A DNA stretch of 17,097 bases from an uncultured Verrucomicrobiae bacterium (GTDB taxonomy: Bacteria; Verrucomicrobiota; Verrucomicrobiia; Verrucomicrobiales; Akkermansiaceae). Location: NCBI GenBank assembly GCA_937957985.1, contig CALGOH010000057.1, forward strand, positions 1-17,097. Direction: 5' to 3'. The number at the start of each line of letters is the position of its first letter. The stretch's first letter is position 1. The notes beneath the pieces were generated by a model. The model was not told the origin of the DNA and made no database searches. It saw only the letters and a list, made by a program, of their open reading frames with translations. Position numbers and translations under genes: made by a program. This document shows, one piece after another, positions 14,723-17,097 of this stretch.

Positions 14723-17097
14723 ATGACCACGAAAGCCCTTCTCACCACCGTAGCGGCCGTTGCCAGCTTTGCCCTGCCATGCATTGGTCAAATCATCACC
14801 CCGTCGGCGGCAGCCTCCGCGACCGGAAATCTGTCGAACCGGCCGATCGAAGAGGCCATCAACGGGAATGGCTTGAGCGGCGGAGGGACCAGTGGAGATA
14901 TTCTCAGCGAAACCCACAATGTGAACTCCGGTGGTTCCGGTGAATACTGGATCGGAACGGTCAGCGGGGCGGCATTGACCTTCACCCTGCCCGCCGCCTC
15001 GACGGTCGATGCGGTGCATTTGTGGACCTATTCCCGCACGACTGAAACCGACCGCGGAATCGCCAGCTTCGACATTTCCTTTTCCACTGACGGCACGACG
15101 TTCGGCCCGCCGATTTCGGTCGGGGGTGTTGTCGCTGGTGATTTTCCCAATCCGATCACGGTGCAGAGCTTCAGCTTTGCCTCGCAGTCCGGGGTGACCC
15201 ACATCCGGGTGGACAACATCGTGAACCACGGGGATGCCACCTACGTGGGTCTCTCCGAGATCCGGTTCGGGGCAACCGGAGCGGTCGATGCCGATACCTC
15301 CACGGTGGAGTCGGCCCCGGCTGCCGTCCTGGCCGACGGCACCGCCACCTCCACCATCACCGTCACCCTAAAGGATTCCGGGGGGGCTCCCCTGGCAGGG
15401 AAGCTCGTCACCCTGGCCGGCGACACAGGAAACGCCACCATCGCACCCGCCGGAACCGGCAGCGACACGACCAATGCGAGCGGGGCGGCGACCTTCACCG
15501 TTCATTCCACCACCGTCGAAACCGAAACCTTCACCGCCACGGGCGATTCGGTGGTCATCACCGACACCGCCAGCGTGGAGTTCCTGGACCCGGCCGTGGA
15601 TGCCGCCGCTTCCACCGTTTCGGCCTCGCCGACCACCATCCTGGCCGACGGGACCTCGACCTCCACCATCACCGTCACCTTGCTGAACGCCAGCGACCAA
15701 CCGCTTCCCGGAAGGCTGGTCACCCTGGCGGGTGACACCGGCAATGCGACCATCGAAACCGCCGGCGCCGGGACCGACACGACCGGTGCGAGCGGCGTGG
15801 CAACCTTCACGGTCAGGTCAGGCACGGTGGAAACCGAAACCTTCAGCGCCACCGGTGATTCGGTGCCCATCGCCCAGACCGCCAGCGTCGCATTCACATC
15901 GCTCGACTTCGACAACGGCACCTCCACGGTATCGGCCTCGCCCAGCACGGTCATTGCGGACGGCGTTTCAACATCGCTCGTCACCGTCACACTCAAGAAT
16001 TCCGCCGGTTTGCCGCTCGCCGGCAAGTTGGTCGGCCTGAGTGGAGACACGGGCAATGCGACCATCGAAACCGCGGGAGCCGGCACCGACACGACCGACA
16101 CCAACGGCGCGGCGACCTTTACCGTGAAGTCCGGGACCGCTGAGACGGAAACCTTCACCGCCACGGTCGATTCCGTGACCCTCACCGATACGGCCGGTGT
16201 GACCTTCGTGACGCCGGACCCGCGGGCGCTGCTGGTTTACGAGCCTTTCGACTACACCCCGGGCAGCGACGTGAATACTCCGCTCGAGGGCGGGATCGGG
16301 TTCACCGGGCCGTGGGCTCCCGGCCAGCAGGGGGGCGTGATCACGGTGTACGACGCGGCATCGGCGGTCGGCGTCACCAACGCCAACGCCGGTGGCGAGA
16401 TCGAGTGGGACGGCGTGGTCGACAACGTGCCGACGACCCCGGCGGGTGCCAGCAATCGATACATCTCCACCAGCCCCACCACGGTGAACACCACCGACCG
16501 CATCACCGCCCTCCGTACCCTCGGCCAGAGCGCCGGGGCGCTTGCCGGTCCCGACAAGACGCTCTGGGCCAGTGTCGTCTGGCACCAGCAAGGCAGCAAC
16601 TTCGGCCGCCACGTCGGCTTCGCCCTGGGCACCGACGGGCTCAGCAACCGTTCCACAAACGTCGACAATTCCGGCGACGCCATCGGAGTGGGTGGCGCCT
16701 TCAACACCGGCCTGGTCACCCCGGTGATCTACGAAGATGGCAACGTCGCGGCGCGCACGACCACCGGCGCGACTTCCGTCAGCTTCTCGGAGGACAACCT
16801 GGTGGTGCTCAAGTTCACCTTCGCCGACGGCGCCGAAGCCGACACGGTAACCGCCTACCGCTTCACCGAGAGCGAGGTGTTGAGCGAGGCCACCTTCGAT
16901 GCCAACGCCATTTCCGCCTCGTCGGTGATCGACCAGGACACGCTGACCGTCCTCAGTTTCTCCCAGAGCCGCGGCGAGGAGGCGATCGACGAGATCCGCC
17001 TCGGCAGCGCCTTCGACGACGTGGTCAGCGCTCCGGTGGCCCTGATCACCGGCTTCGAGGCGGCAGGTGTCGCCGGGACCATCGACCAAGGTGCCAA
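14723..17097 (+). CDS. Large surface protein with discoidin-like domain, Ig-like repeats and jelly-roll-like domain; 3' end outside the window
   Basis: Open from ATG 14723 to the window edge, 791 codons without a stop. The N-terminus MTTKALLTTVAAVASFALPCIGQ is a signal peptide. Residues about 28-186 resemble a discoidin (F5/8 type C) domain (WIGTVSGAALTFTL, VDNIVNHGDATYVGLSEIRF). Residues 187-498 are three Ig-like repeats of the Big_1/invasin type, each with ADGTxTSTITVTL, PLxGKLVTLAGDTGNATI and ATFTV. From about 499 (LLVYEPFDYTPGSDVNTPL) a concanavalin/LamG-like beta-sandwich continues, containing LWASVVWHQQ and IDEIRLGSAF. Such proteins extend from the cell surface and bind glycans or matrix. 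No enzyme motif is seen within the part available. No Shine-Dalgarno is visible. Confidence 0.85.
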   Translation, partial: MTTKALLTTVAAVASFALPCIGQIITPSAAASATGNLSNRPIEEAINGNGLSGGGTSGDILSETHNVNSGGSGEYWIGTVSGAALTFTLPAASTVDAVHLWTYSRTTETDRGIASFDISFSTDGTTFGPPISVGGVVAGDFPNPITVQSFSFASQSGVTHIRVDNIVNHGDATYVGLSEIRFGATGAVDADTSTVESAPAAVLADGTATSTITVTLKDSGGAPLAGKLVTLAGDTGNATIAPAGTGSDTTNASGAATFTVHSTTVETETFTATGDSVVITDTASVEFLDPAVDAAASTVSASPTTILADGTSTSTITVTLLNASDQPLPGRLVTLAGDTGNATIETAGAGTDTTGASGVATFTVRSGTVETETFSATGDSVPIAQTASVAFTSLDFDNGTSTVSASPSTVIADGVSTSLVTVTLKNSAGLPLAGKLVGLSGDTGNATIETAGAGTDTTDTNGAATFTVKSGTAETETFTATVDSVTLTDTAGVTFVTPDPRALLVYEPFDYTPGSDVNTPLEGGIGFTGPWAPGQQGGVITVYDAASAVGVTNANAGGEIEWDGVVDNVPTTPAGASNRYISTSPTTVNTTDRITALRTLGQSAGALAGPDKTLWASVVWHQQGSNFGRHVGFALGTDGLSNRSTNVDNSGDAIGVGGAFNTGLVTPVIYEDGNVAARTTTGATSVSFSEDNLVVLKFTFADGAEADTVTAYRFTESEVLSEATFDANAISASSVIDQDTLTVLSFSQSRGEEAIDEIRLGSAFDDVVSAPVALITGFEAAGVAGTIDQGA
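15281..16216 (+). repeat. Three tandem Ig-like repeats, ~104 codons each
   Basis: Units lie at about 15281-15592, 15593-15901 and 15902-16216 (312, 309 and 315 bp). They share long blocks at DNA level, for example GACACxGGCAATGCGACCATC in units 2 and 3. Units 2 and 3 share ATIETAGAGTDTT, whereas unit 1 has ATIAPAGTGSDTT, so the 2-3 duplication looks more recent. Confidence 0.88.

Noticed and set aside
15281..16216. Possible CRISPR-like or satellite repeat
   Set aside because: The ~310-bp period is in frame and codes for Ig-like domains; there are no short repeats with unique spacers.
15968..17089. Minus-strand open frame opposite the large surface protein
   Set aside because: It mirrors the Ig-like and beta-sandwich coding region; the plus frame has a signal peptide and clear repeats.

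Overview
The window looks like chromosome of a high-GC Verrucomicrobiota bacterium (Verrucomicrobiales-like). This is inferred from two PEP-CTERM proteins with a short poly-Arg tail, secreted proteins ending in a D-x-N-x-D-G-type C-terminal module common in that phylum, a secreted FAD_oxidored-family protein, weak or absent Shine-Dalgarno sites, and a histidine kinase with discoidin-like sensor domains. No rRNA, CRISPR array, transposase or phage gene was seen.

Left part (1-5205, minus strand): three tandem paralogous genes for secreted proteins that share one ~200-residue module I do not recognise. In transcription order they are: an intact gene (4947-3853) with signal peptide, module and Verrucomicrobia-type C-terminal domain; a copy (3490-2693) with signal peptide, module and PEP-CTERM anchor, broken by an in-frame TAG; and a gene (2580 to beyond base 1) with a secreted FAD-dependent oxidoreductase fused to the module plus the same C-terminal domain, broken by an in-frame TAA. 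The first two also share a ~260-bp upstream leader. The set looks like one duplicated cassette given different ends, with two copies now carrying stops.

Middle (5206-9252): a long non-coding stretch, then tRNA-Ser(CGA) on the minus strand with a perfect 20-bp hairpin overlapping its CCA end and a 19-bp copy of its 3' end 194 bp away. Next come a GNAT acetyltransferase (+), purU (formyltetrahydrofolate deformylase, -) preceded by a small single-pass membrane protein (-), and a double-ACT GcvR-like regulator (+). PurU and the ACT protein suggest one-carbon/glycine control, but that link is inference.

Right-middle (8689-11569, minus): trpE then trpG (anthranilate synthase) with a four-unit heptamer repeat between them. 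A two-component pair follows upstream: a histidine kinase whose extracytoplasmic part has discoidin-like (F5/8 type C) domains, and a NarL/LuxR-type response regulator.

Right end (13741-17097, plus): a PEP-CTERM protein divergent from the kinase, then the first 791 codons of a large surface protein with an N-terminal discoidin-like domain, three Ig-like (Big_1-like) repeats and a jelly-roll-like domain, running off the window. A kinase that may sense surface glycans, next to sorted and surface proteins, suggests a cell-surface or matrix locus; this is inference.
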